A stretch of 48,197 nucleotides of DNA. Source: Geobacteraceae bacterium. Its GTDB lineage: Bacteria > Desulfobacterota > Desulfuromonadia > Geobacterales > Pseudopelobacteraceae. Location of the stretch: assembly GCA_021286935.1 (NCBI GenBank), contig JAJTBI010000014.1:1-48197 (forward strand). Direction: 5' to 3'. Under the pieces are notes generated by a model. The model was not told the DNA's origin. It ran no database searches and saw only the letters and a list, made by a program, of their open reading frames with translations. Shown here in pieces: positions 10,232 to 18,221 of the stretch (positions are counted from its first letter, which is position 1; every line of letters starts with the position of its first letter). A program made the translations under genes and the position numbers.

Positions 10232-11104
10232 TCAGTCAAGCTTTTGAATCTGGTACCCACGGGCTGCAAGCTGTGCCAGCAGACCATCCTCACCCACCAG
10301 ATGCAACGCGCCAACCAATACAAACTCAACATCAGCGTTTTTCAACATCTCTTCAATTCTGGGCAGCCAGGCCTTGTTACGCTTAACAATCAGCGTCTGA
10401 TAGATTGGCGGGAACTCCTGCTTAAGCGGTGCAAGCCCCAATTCTTCCAGCTTTCGGAGATCTCCCTGCCGCCAGGCCGCCTTAATCAGCGGCATAATGC
10501 GAGGCAGTTCCTTGATATCACGCAGGGTATAGCTGATCAGTTCGCTTTCATAGCCTTCTCCCAGTGAGCCAAGAAAGCCGATCTGTTCCTCAACCGCCTC
10601 AAGTTGCCCCAAGTGCTTATGATCGCTTACTGCCTGCGCCTGGTAGAACGAATCCACCCCAGTTCCGCCCATTCCCAGACGTTGCAACTCAACCATAGTC
10701 AGAGTTACTGCCAGCATACCGGGTTTTAAGCCGACCACTTCGGCTACCGGAATCTTCCTGGCAGCCAAAAACTTTTCAAGCTCTTGAAACGTCTGTGGAT
10801 TCAGTACCTGTTTCAGATTACGGCCATCAGCATAGATTGCCTGCTGCAGCACCAGTTGCTGCGTCTCCGGGGCACTCATCTTTTGCATATCTGTCTCAAA
10901 GACAAGCTGCGCAGCTTGCTTGTACGCAACATCAAACCCTGCTGGCAACGGATAGTCTGTTTTTGATAGCACATGCACCGTACCACCGATATAGAGCCGG
11001 GCATCTCCCTTTGAGACCTTCCAGACTGGTGATGCAGCAAAAGCAGAAGAAACCGAGACAAGCAGTGCAAAAACAACCACAGACCAAACAGTACGCAATT
11101 TCAT
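10232..11104 (-). CDS. TraB/GumN-family secreted protein
   Basis: 290 residues with a signal peptide (KLRTVWSVVVFALLVSVSSAFA, cut after about residue 24). Two hallmark blocks of the TraB/GumN (TIKI-like) superfamily are present: RLYIGGTVHVLS near residue 40 with the GxxH metal-binding motif, and FVLVGALHLVGEDGLLAQL near the C-terminus with a second histidine. Members are predicted metal-dependent hydrolases of the periplasm or cell surface; the bacterial substrate is unknown. ATG at 11104 is chosen because GGGAGG precedes it closely; the frame extends to 11131 without a ribosome site and would hide the signal peptide. It is separated from the lipoprotein gene upstream by a hairpin. Confidence 0.85.
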   Translation of the reverse strand: MKLRTVWSVVVFALLVSVSSAFAASPVWKVSKGDARLYIGGTVHVLSKTDYPLPAGFDVAYKQAAQLVFETDMQKMSAPETQQLVLQQAIYADGRNLKQVLNPQTFQELEKFLAARKIPVAEVVGLKPGMLAVTLTMVELQRLGMGGTGVDSFYQAQAVSDHKHLGQLEAVEEQIGFLGSLGEGYESELISYTLRDIKELPRIMPLIKAAWRQGDLRKLEELGLAPLKQEFPPIYQTLIVKRNKAWLPRIEEMLKNADVEFVLVGALHLVGEDGLLAQLAARGYQIQKLD

Positions 11105-11146
11105 TTCTGGCCTCCCCAGCCAATCAAACAAATACCGCTAAAACAG

Positions 11147-11170
11147 TAAGGCGGCCAACCAGCCGCCTTA
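11147..11170. terminator. GGCGGC-type hairpin (repeat family copy 1)
   Basis: Nine-bp stem TAAGGCGGC/GCCGCCTTA (11147-11155 with 11162-11170), placed after the lipoprotein gene. One of six related hairpins in this window. T-runs are weak, so it acts as a terminator only by inference. Confidence 0.55.
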
Positions 11171-11195
11171 CCCGATTTACGCCTGATCACTACCC

Positions 11196-12170
11196 CTATC
11201 TGCTCAGATACAGGTCAGTACAGTACCTGACGCCGTTTTCTTCCCGGTAGAGCTCACCAGTCTGTACCTGGCGCAGAAAATTCTGAGCCTGGCTGCTGCC
11301 GATGTCACCAATCGCCTTCAGCGGCATAACCCGGTCATTGGCGGCAAAATGGTTAAATCTACCCTCAAGAAAGACAAACTCTTTCTCTGCTCCCAGCGTC
11401 CCGATGGCACTGACCGCACAATTATGTACAAAAGAGTCGCCATGCCCGGCAAAGGTCTTCAGAGTTGACATGGCGGCAGGGTTGTTCGTCCCCCCCAGAT
11501 CAATCAATGGAAAACAGGCGGTCGGGCTATCCGCCTTCACACTGCTGAGCGCAGCCGTTGTCAGTTTTTGCAGATCATCATTACTGACCCCGTAGCCAAA
11601 GAGGCACTGGTTGATCTTGGAGGCCACATCCTTGACCACCACCGCCATCGGATCACTTATGCACGGTTTCTGGATCTCATCCATGGACCAGACCGGGATC
11701 TTTGAATTGAAAAAGAAGGAGGGGATCAAACAGCTCTTGCTGCCCATAGTGACCTGCCCCAGAAAGAGATTGTACGATTCCCAGGCGGAAAAACCGCTGG
11801 CACGATGATTGATCAGCTGATACTTCCTGACCGTCAGGGTCAGGTCAGCAGGCGCACCGCCCTCCTTTGCTGCGAGTTGCAACGGCACACCGCGGGCGTT
11901 AAACTCTTTGACCAGGCCGTTGGCAATCCAGCTCACCGGGTCATCTACATTTCCCAATGTCAAATCAACGCGCTGCAGGCCAGAGATACCGACCATATAC
12001 TGCACGCTGTCCCGCTGATCCACAACCTTCATGGTAATCGGCTTTTTGTCCACATGCTGGTACACAAAGCCGGGCGCAGGAGGATCATCAACCGTGTATT
12101 TGAGTGAGCAGCCGGTAAGGCTTATGAGTACACAAATACAGATCATCAGGTTTAAAGCAGCACGGTTCAC
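11196..12170 (-). CDS. Outer-membrane-type lipoprotein of unknown function
   Basis: 324 residues beginning with a lipoprotein signal: hydrophobic LMICICVLISLTGC with the lipobox cysteine at residue 21. The first part (to about residue 120: TMKVVDQRD, DLTLGNVDDPVSWIANGLVKEF) resembles the YajG-like class of lipoproteins. The C-terminal third (TLKTFAGHGDSFVHNCAVSAIGTLG, then KAIGDIGSSQAQNFLRQV) has the spacing of HEAT-like repeats. GTG start with GAGGA five bases upstream. The TraB/GumN gene follows on the same strand after a hairpin. Lipid-anchored in the envelope by inference. I do not recognise a named family for the whole protein. Confidence 0.75.
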   Translation of the reverse strand: MNRAALNLMICICVLISLTGCSLKYTVDDPPAPGFVYQHVDKKPITMKVVDQRDSVQYMVGISGLQRVDLTLGNVDDPVSWIANGLVKEFNARGVPLQLAAKEGGAPADLTLTVRKYQLINHRASGFSAWESYNLFLGQVTMGSKSCLIPSFFFNSKIPVWSMDEIQKPCISDPMAVVVKDVASKINQCLFGYGVSNDDLQKLTTAALSSVKADSPTACFPLIDLGGTNNPAAMSTLKTFAGHGDSFVHNCAVSAIGTLGAEKEFVFLEGRFNHFAANDRVMPLKAIGDIGSSQAQNFLRQVQTGELYREENGVRYCTDLYLSR

Positions 12171-12270
12171 AGTGTTCCTCCCCGGTCAGCAGGCCGACCT
12201 AGCGGCAGATGAATGTTGCAGCCCTCAAAGTATACCAGCCATTCACCGAAGCTCAAGTGTGACAGCCCAA

Positions 12271-12463
12271 CAGATTTCTATTCCTGATTAGCGTCAATCT
12301 TCCGCCGGATCAGCATTTATCCCCTCTCCCTGAGGGAGAGGGCTAGGGTGAGGGGGAACTGCCTGATTTTGTTTGACCTAATCCCCCTCATCCGGCCTTT
12401 GGCCACCTTCTCCCTCAAGGGAGAAGGGTAAAGCGGAAGATCAGCGCTAATCAGATTTCTATT
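12271..12463. repeat. MITE-like palindromic element with flanking 12-bp direct repeats
   Basis: The core (about 12283-12451) starts and ends with imperfect 20-bp inverted repeats (12286-12305 against 12433-12452). It contains two strong internal hairpins (12322-12342 with a 10-bp stem; 12406-12427) of the CCCTCTCCCTGAGGGAGAGGG type. The 12-mer CAGATTTCTATT occurs directly outside both ends (12271-12282 and 12452-12463), as expected for a target duplication or for paired ends of an element. No coding capacity. Confidence 0.7.
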
Positions 12464-12571
12464 TAACCCAGTAGTCAGATAACAATACGAAAATGAATAT
12501 ACGGCGTATCACACTGTACTTTTTAGTGCTGCAGCATTGCACACTCCCCTATCCCATGGTACGCTTTACAC

Positions 12572-13420
12572 ATGACCGACAACACCCTTACAAAAAAAGC
12601 CGCAGCCGTAACATCACCGGAACTGACCGACAAGGTTGTGCTCTACTTTATTGAACACGGGATGCAGATTCTTACCGCCATTATCCTGATGGGGGCAGGC
12701 CTGTTTGTTGCCCGCTGGATCGGCAGTATCCTGCAGCGCTGGCTGAGGTCAAAGGCCTATGATGAACCGGTCAGCAACCTGATCGTCAAGGTGGTCAAAC
12801 TGCTAATCATTGTGTTCATCGGGGTCATGTCGCTTGGCCAGATGGGGGTACAGATCACACCCCTCATCGCGGGGATCGGCGTAGCCGGGGTCGGTGTCAG
12901 CCTCGCCATGCAAGGCCTGCTTGGCAACCTTGTTGCCGGACTGACAATTATCTTTTCAAAGCCATTTACCATCGGCGAGTACATTGAACTGCTCGGGGTC
13001 TATGGCCAGGTTACTGATATTTCCCTGTTTTCCACCACCCTGCTGCATACTGATAATTCCCGCGTGATTGTGCCCAACCGGAAGATCGTTGGTGAGATCC
13101 TCCACAACTACGGCAACATTCGTCAACTTCACCTGACTGCAGCCATCGGCTACAGTGCGGATATCACCCAGGCACTGGCGCTGGTGAACAACATCCTGCA
13201 GCAGAACCCGATGGTCTTGGCAGAACCGGTGCCTGCCGTAGGCATAGCAGCCCTGCATGAAGCATCCATTGCCCTGGCAATCCAGCCCTGGGTCAAGGTT
13301 GATGATTTTGTCCCTGCACAGGCGGCAATCTATCAGGCGGTGATTGAGCAGTTCCGTGACCACCAGATCGAAGTTCCCGTTCCCCGCCGGAACATCCAGA
13401 TCCTGAATCCTGCCCCCTGA
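12572..13420 (+). CDS. mscS: Small-conductance mechanosensitive channel (MscS family)
   Basis: 282 residues, typical of E. coli-type MscS. Three membrane segments are visible: about 27-49, 68-88 and 93-115. The third is the glycine/alanine-rich pore helix (GIGVAGVGVSLAMQGLLGNL), followed by the beta domain (FSKPFTIGEYIEL, GQVTDISLFSTTL, VPNRKIVGEILHNY) and a C-terminal alpha/beta domain ending IEVPVPRRNIQIL. It opens on membrane tension to release solutes during hypo-osmotic shock; inner membrane heptamer by family knowledge. No good ribosome site precedes the ATG. The gene stands alone, divergent from the lipoprotein across the MITE-like element. Confidence 0.95.
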   Translation: MTDNTLTKKAAAVTSPELTDKVVLYFIEHGMQILTAIILMGAGLFVARWIGSILQRWLRSKAYDEPVSNLIVKVVKLLIIVFIGVMSLGQMGVQITPLIAGIGVAGVGVSLAMQGLLGNLVAGLTIIFSKPFTIGEYIELLGVYGQVTDISLFSTTLLHTDNSRVIVPNRKIVGEILHNYGNIRQLHLTAAIGYSADITQALALVNNILQQNPMVLAEPVPAVGIAALHEASIALAIQPWVKVDDFVPAQAAIYQAVIEQFRDHQIEVPVPRRNIQILNPAP

Positions 13421-13462
13421 CCCCTTCTCTTCAGCAAAATCTAATTTTCTGGCAAACCGCTG

Positions 13463-14806
13463 CTAACGTCTTATATCCGAAATACGGGGGGCGATTCTAA
13501 CCGGTGTTGGTGGATTAAGCTGAACACGCGGAGCAGGAGGCAGTACAGCCACAGCCTGCGCTACATCCCCCAGAGTATTACGGACAACACAGATAATATT
13601 TCCACCATTTTGGGCAATGGCAGAATCAACCGGAATAATTGCTGACGGAGTCGTCAGGGCCTGGCTTAAGGCTACTTTTGAGCTACTACTTGCTGCATAA
13701 TAGAACTGATAATACAGTGGCAAGGCATCCTGATCAGACTGCCAGTTAGCAGTACTTATACGAAGTTGCGGTGGCTGTCCGACACGAGTTTGCCATGCAG
13801 CAACACAGTTGCCGCCAAATGGCGGAGCAATCAGATTAACTGTACAGGATGCCGTAAGCTCTGATGCTGAACTTTCCTTTACCCGAGCAGTAAAGGTATA
13901 CCGCTGACCTGCCAGAAGCTGCTGCATTTGTTGTGGAGGCAGCGTGACCACCGGCCCCTGCGGAAGACTGATCGGTACTGCAGGTGAGACATCCCAACGG
14001 TAACTGAAGGCATTCCCGTTTACCGTAGCGCCACTGATTGACTTGACGGTAGCAAACAAACGCAACATCTGGTTCCTACTTAGTTTAGTCGGATTGCAAA
14101 GCACAGTAAGCTGATTATTGGATACTCCTGTCTGGCCGTTTGCTAGCAGAACGGTGACTGTCGTTTGAGCCTTTGCACTTAAACCGGCGATATTTTCCGC
14201 GCGGCACTCCAACCGAATCGGTTGTTCTCCTTGGTAGTCTAGTTTTGTGACCAACTGTTTGCTGGCTCCAGCTGACATAGGGACAAGCGGCAGTGCCGTG
14301 CCATCCGGCTTGATCATATAGACACCAGTCTTGACCGCCTCCTGCCACCCTTCAGTTGAAATCCTAAAAGGTGTAACTCCATCTGCATAGCCACGGCTGG
14401 GTGATACGTTACAAGACCCACCATAGGGGGCCGGGTGTGCCATTACATGTACCCTGAATTCACTAAAAGCCGCACTGTCTGCACATACCGCATCAACCCT
14501 GAATAGATAATCGACACCGGGCTGCAGGCTGTTGGGCAGCAGTAGTAACCTGGGTGAAGTAGATGCCGGAAAAGCTACACGAGGTGAGGAAGACCAGTTT
14601 AAATTACAGGCGGATTGGCTGTTTGTGGGAGGCTGATCATAACGTAATAACACTTCAAGAGCGACAAGCTGTTCCGGAAAGACTGACTGTTCCTGAGAAC
14701 CTGCAGGAATAAGCTGAACACCTGCGAAAGCTGGAACAGAGCTACTTAAAGCAATGAACATCAAAAGCCGGCATACTGTGTGGTAAAACTGGCTATTCAT
14801 AGACAT
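13463..14806 (-). CDS. Secreted protein with repeated REJ-like modules
   Basis: 447 residues with a signal peptide (LLMFIALSSSVPAFA, cut near residue 28). Two related modules stand out. The first is about 91-155: LQPGVDYLFRV, then PAPYGGSCNVSP, then RISTEGWQ. The second is about 289-370: LLAGQRYTFTARV, then APPFGGNCVAAW, then RISTANWQ and ALPLYYQFYY. This order (aG-x-x-YtFt, a P-P-x-GG-x-C turn, then GW and PL-Y-F) is what I know from REJ/polycystin extracellular modules, so a beta-sandwich adhesion-like surface or periplasmic protein is inferred. It has paired cysteines, a low-complexity proline-rich C-terminus, and no membrane anchor or sorting signal. GGAGG seven bases before ATG 14806 sets the start. 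Function unknown. Confidence 0.7.
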   Translation of the reverse strand: MSMNSQFYHTVCRLLMFIALSSSVPAFAGVQLIPAGSQEQSVFPEQLVALEVLLRYDQPPTNSQSACNLNWSSSPRVAFPASTSPRLLLLPNSLQPGVDYLFRVDAVCADSAAFSEFRVHVMAHPAPYGGSCNVSPSRGYADGVTPFRISTEGWQEAVKTGVYMIKPDGTALPLVPMSAGASKQLVTKLDYQGEQPIRLECRAENIAGLSAKAQTTVTVLLANGQTGVSNNQLTVLCNPTKLSRNQMLRLFATVKSISGATVNGNAFSYRWDVSPAVPISLPQGPVVTLPPQQMQQLLAGQRYTFTARVKESSASELTASCTVNLIAPPFGGNCVAAWQTRVGQPPQLRISTANWQSDQDALPLYYQFYYAASSSSKVALSQALTTPSAIIPVDSAIAQNGGNIICVVRNTLGDVAQAVAVLPPAPRVQLNPPTPVRIAPRISDIRR

Positions 14807-14823
14807 AAGGAGACCTCCAGCAT

Positions 14824-15354
14824 TTAGGGTGTTATTCTTTTTCTACAATGTTGCCTCTTCTGTGATTTTTTACTGTCCTCTACCATAAATTCTGGTTCGT
14901 ATCCAACGGCAAATCTACTACCACCATCATTGCGCATACTCAGAAAATGAGCGTTTCCTTGATCAAAGGGACAGACCGGCTGACTGCACGGTTCAAAACC
15001 GAAACGTGCATAGTAGGCCGGTTCCCCCAATACAAACAGGGTCTGTTGTTTGATCTCTTCCTGGCGCAGGGCGAACCTGAGCAGCTCCGATCCCACCCCT
15101 TGTTTTTGAAAATCAGGCGCCACCGCCATGGGTGCCAGATGCAGGCCGCAGGGCTGTTTACCGTTGTAGGCATTGGAAAAGGCCACGTAGGCGATCACCT
15201 TATTGGTGTGGATACAGACCCATTCATGGATTGGGCGGTTGTTCTCATGAAACTTCTGCACCAGCAATGTTTCGTAACTGCTGCCGGGAAAAGCCCGCTG
15301 CAGCAGGGCATAGACCTTGGGACGACTTTCCGGGGTTACTTTCTGGATCTTCAT
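14824..15354 (-). CDS. GNAT-family N-acetyltransferase (YhbS-like)
   Basis: 176 residues from ATG 15354, which has GGAGA about seven bases upstream; an in-frame TTG at 15360 is less likely. The acetyl-CoA binding motif A is clear (LAPMAVAPDFQKQGVGSELLRFAL, with QKQGVG as the pyrophosphate loop). The following VLGEPAYYARFGFEP block is typical of YhbS-like acetyltransferases. The C-terminus is basic (KKSQKRQHCRKR). Acceptor substrate unknown. It sits 17 bp upstream of the REJ-like gene on the same strand and may share its transcript. Confidence 0.88.
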   Translation of the reverse strand: MKIQKVTPESRPKVYALLQRAFPGSSYETLLVQKFHENNRPIHEWVCIHTNKVIAYVAFSNAYNGKQPCGLHLAPMAVAPDFQKQGVGSELLRFALRQEEIKQQTLFVLGEPAYYARFGFEPCSQPVCPFDQGNAHFLSMRNDGGSRFAVGYEPEFMVEDSKKSQKRQHCRKRITP

Positions 15355-15401
15355 ATGCAACTCTCCACCGGGTTATTCCAATGCAAAATCAGGGATGGGG
15401 G

Positions 15402-16664
15402 TTATGCCAGCAACAATGCCAGGGCATGCAGCAACAGACCGATCACGCCCCCCACCAGGGTGCCGTTCATTCGGATAAACTGCAGGTCAGAGCCGATGGA
15501 GAGCTCAATCTCATTGCTGTAGTCAGCACTGTCCCATGCCTGCACCGTGCCTGCAATATGCCCGGTAACGGCTGTTCGCAGGGTATCTCCGTAGTGCAGC
15601 AGCAGCTTTTCAAGATACTCGTTCAGTGAATCCTGCAGCCCCTGATTGTGCGACAGGCTCACACCAACTCCGGCAACTGCTGCGGTAATCTTCTGCTGCA
15701 GCTTTGAATCAGGCTGCTGCAGATCATGGTGCAGCCAGCTTTTCAGATCATGGCCGATATTGCGGGCATAGTCAGTGATCGCCTGGTTGTGCAGGACCTC
15801 CTGCTTGATCCCCTCAACCTTGCTGCGCAGCTCCGGATCGTTCTTCAAACGGGCAACAAAACCGGTCACTGCCGTATCAAAGCGCTGGCGAAGCTCATGG
15901 GCCGGATCAGCATTAACCTGTTGAATGTAGTCGTTGATCCGCTTGACGATCTTTTCCCCTGCCCCACGGGCAAACTGGTCTTTGTTGGGCATAAAGACCA
16001 TCAGGAGCGGATATTCCTTCACCGCCATCTCTTCAATGGCAATGGCCAGCTTGGCTTGCGCCTCTTCGCTGGACAACCAGCCGGCACAGCGGTTCAGCAG
16101 ATCATCCAGCACCGCCTGGTGGCGATTATCGTTCCTCAGCGCCTGCAGCATCGCCCCGACCGTGCCAGACAGATCAAAACCTTCTATCCGGTTGTTCAGG
16201 GCAGCCCGCAACCACTGCTGCACCCGCTCATCATCAATAAAATCCAGGGAATCAGCCAGCAGACGGGTTATTCCCTTAGACAGATCACTTGCATGCTGCT
16301 GTGCCATCAGGTAGCCGGCCAGATGTTCAGCCGGGTTATAGGCCCGTAGCTTGGCTGTCAGAGTCTCGCTGGCCAGGAACTTGTCACGAATGAAGGTGGC
16401 CAGATTTCCGGCAATGGCTTCTTTTTTGTTCTTGATAATGGCGGTGTGGGGTATCGGCAGGCCGAGCGGATGACGGAACAGCGCCACCACTGCAAACCAG
16501 TCTGCCAGCGCGCCAACCATGGCTGCCTCGGCAAAGGCGGCAACCCATCCCCAGACACCATGCCCCTTTTGCAGGCGGGCAATAACAAACAGCAGGGCTG
16601 CACCGACCATCAGGCCAGTGGCGATCCTCTTGTTTCTAATCAGCAGTTTTCTTCTCGTTTCCAC
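15402..16664 (-). CDS. DUF445-family membrane protein (YjiN-like)
   Basis: 420 residues. The N-terminus carries a membrane segment (TGLMVGAALLFVIARL) and then the family hallmark WVAAFAEAAMVGALADWFAVVALFR followed by HPLGLPIPHTAIIKNKK. A long helical, charged cytoplasmic or periplasmic middle region follows, and a final hydrophobic helix (MNGTLVGGVIGLLLHALALLLA) closes the protein. That is the standard DUF445 layout and length. GTG start with GGAGAGA just upstream. The molecular function of the family is not established. Confidence 0.9.
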   Translation of the reverse strand: METRRKLLIRNKRIATGLMVGAALLFVIARLQKGHGVWGWVAAFAEAAMVGALADWFAVVALFRHPLGLPIPHTAIIKNKKEAIAGNLATFIRDKFLASETLTAKLRAYNPAEHLAGYLMAQQHASDLSKGITRLLADSLDFIDDERVQQWLRAALNNRIEGFDLSGTVGAMLQALRNDNRHQAVLDDLLNRCAGWLSSEEAQAKLAIAIEEMAVKEYPLLMVFMPNKDQFARGAGEKIVKRINDYIQQVNADPAHELRQRFDTAVTGFVARLKNDPELRSKVEGIKQEVLHNQAITDYARNIGHDLKSWLHHDLQQPDSKLQQKITAAVAGVGVSLSHNQGLQDSLNEYLEKLLLHYGDTLRTAVTGHIAGTVQAWDSADYSNEIELSIGSDLQFIRMNGTLVGGVIGLLLHALALLLA

Positions 16665-16712
16665 GTACTCTCTCCAGAACAGTTTTCAACAATCTGCTAA
16701 ACGGATAAACAC

Positions 16713-16742
16713 AAAAAACCGCTTCTCAGGTGGAAGCGGTTT
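16713..16742 (-). terminator. Rho-independent terminator
   Basis: Nine-bp perfect stem (16717-16725 with 16733-16741) and 7-base loop, followed on the minus strand by a run of T (complement of the A-run 16713-16718). It ends the DUF1653 transcript. Confidence 0.75.
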
Positions 16743-16789
16743 CCAGTTTGCAGCCAATGTATGGCATGGCCAGAGTATTTTTGTCAATC

Positions 16790-17020
16790 TCAACCGGGCA
16801 AGTTACCGGTGATCAGTTCAAAACGCGGCAGTTCACGACCATCAACCAGCCCTGTTTCCATAAACATAGCCAATGGCCGTACCCAGAGCGAATTGTTATC
16901 GTAGAGGCAGCGATAGACCACCAACAGTTCATCGGTCTCGCTGTGACGGGCTACCCCGACAACCTCGTATTCGCCCCCCTTATAGTGACGATAACGGCCC
17001 TGCTTGACTGACTCTTCCAC
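16790..17020 (-). CDS. DUF1653 protein
   Basis: Short protein whose core GRYRHYKGGEYEVVGVARHS, then ELLVVYR and LWVRPLAMFMETG, is the DUF1653 signature almost in full. The fold is a small SH3-like beta barrel by family knowledge; its role is not established. I place the start at GTG 17020 because GGAGG lies five bases upstream. An upstream in-frame GTG at 17035 (81 residues) has its GGGAGG twelve bases away and remains possible. The upstream gene 17063-17452 is on the same strand, 28-43 bp away. Confidence 0.85.
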   Translation of the reverse strand: MEESVKQGRYRHYKGGEYEVVGVARHSETDELLVVYRCLYDNNSLWVRPLAMFMETGLVDGRELPRFELITGNLPG

Positions 17021-17062
17021 AGGATCCTCCAGCACGGTCAGCAGGCACCTCCCGCTAAGCAG

Positions 17063-17452
17063 TTAGCGAACTTTCTTATACTTGACCGCACCACTCTGCC
17101 CCAGCTCGTTGTACCAGTTCCCGGTCAAGGTGGTGCCATCAGATGAGATGGTCAGCTCAAGCCTGCCATCGGTCCCTTTTGACCAATCATGGTACCGGCG
17201 CCCGTATTTTTGAGACGTCACAAATTTGCTTCCCTGGACCGTACCGCTTCCTCCCCACACACAGGGTTCTCCCTTAAACTTAAAAAACGTCGTTGCTACA
17301 ACCTGATTACCAACCTGGGAAATGGTAAAAACAAGATCAGAGACATTCGGATCATCCAGTACAGAGTCCCATATACCGCTGATATTGGGCGCTGCCACAG
17401 CACTGGAGACGACACTTAACAATAACGCGACTGTCACAAGGAAGGATTTCAT
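17063..17452 (-). CDS. Small secreted protein of unknown function
   Basis: 129 residues with a clean signal peptide (KSFLVTVALLLSVVSSAVAA, cut after about residue 21). The mature part begins NISGIWDSVLDD and alternates short beta-type stretches (LVFTISQVGNQVVATTFF, LELTISSDGTTLTGNWY), the pattern of a small lipocalin- or META-like beta barrel in which a GxW near the N-terminus is common. One cysteine. AAAGGAG eleven bases before the ATG. Probably periplasmic or extracellular. I do not recognise a named family. Confidence 0.7.
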   Translation of the reverse strand: MKSFLVTVALLLSVVSSAVAAPNISGIWDSVLDDPNVSDLVFTISQVGNQVVATTFFKFKGEPCVWGGSGTVQGSKFVTSQKYGRRYHDWSKGTDGRLELTISSDGTTLTGNWYNELGQSGAVKYKKVR

Positions 17453-17679
17453 AATCTGATAGCTCCTTTCAGTATGGTACAGGCATAACGTCCGCCTGTG
17501 CGTCTACCTACTACCACAAACAGACATGCTCTGCAAATAGCGACCACTGCGTGAGGATTCTGACTGTTTCATGGACATACACGAACCATCTGCCCAAGTT
17601 TACGGCATCAGTTCCGGCACAACCAACCGACATCACAGATAACAGATCAAAACCAGGGCCTTTTATCATCACAACAGCT

Positions 17680-17695
17680 TGGCACGGTACCTGTA
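17680..17695 (+). promoter_or_regulatory. Weak sigma-54 promoter candidate before the PII-like gene
   Basis: TGGCACG at 17680-17686 is a perfect -24 box, but the -12 box four bases later reads CTGTA instead of TTGCA, so only the -24 half is convincing. It lies 64 bases before the PII-like ATG. The rest of the 270-base gap (17453-17725) shows nothing I can support. Confidence 0.3.
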
Positions 17696-17758
17696 GAAAT
17701 AAAACTCAGGCAGTTCAAAAAACTTGTGCAGCGCCAGCATCTGCACGCGGAGGCAGCC

Positions 17759-18055
17759 ATGAAACAGATAGAAGCCATTATCCATCAATTTAAGCTGCAG
17801 GAAGTACGAAACGCTCTGGAAGAGATGGGGATAGATGATTTCATGGAAAGCGCCATTCTTTGCCATCAAAAGGGACGGACCATGGTATTTCGCGGTGCCA
17901 CCTTCATGGCAAACATAGTTGAGAAGGTAAAACTTGAGATCATTGCGGCGGACGATGCAGTTGCCTCAATCATTGAGGCGATTGCCTCCATCAGTAATAC
18001 CGGCCGCAGAGAAGCCTGCCGGATTGCCATCCGCCCCTACCTGGAAGTAGCCTGA
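17759..18055 (+). CDS. PII-like signal protein with reduced T-loop
   Basis: 98 residues from ATG 17759, which has GGAGG five bases upstream. The N-terminal half follows GlnB/GlnK closely (MKQIEAIIHQFKLQEVRNAL) and the block HQKGRTMVFRGATF aligns with the PII T-loop (GRQKGHTELYRGAEY). The T-loop is shorter and the uridylylated Tyr51 is Phe. After EKVKLEII the C-terminal signature is changed: GKIGDGKIF becomes TGRREACRI, and the RIRTGE C-loop is absent. The trimeric ferredoxin-like fold is probably kept while classical ATP/2-oxoglutarate sensing and GlnD modification are probably not. No amtB or glnA adjoins. PII-like proteins can bind other nucleotides; the ligand here is unknown. Confidence 0.8.
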   Translation: MKQIEAIIHQFKLQEVRNALEEMGIDDFMESAILCHQKGRTMVFRGATFMANIVEKVKLEIIAADDAVASIIEAIASISNTGRREACRIAIRPYLEVA

Positions 18056-18221
18056 TCAAAACCGCTTAACAGACGCTTAGGCATACTTTTATCCCACGCA
18101 GGGCTGGACTACTGTGTGGGATAGCTTCAGGTTTTTCACGCCCTTTCCTGCTTTGCGGATTGCCGCAACCAGGCATTTCGGCTACTATGCCAAAAATTTC
18201 TCATCCATGTAAGGAGCCTAC

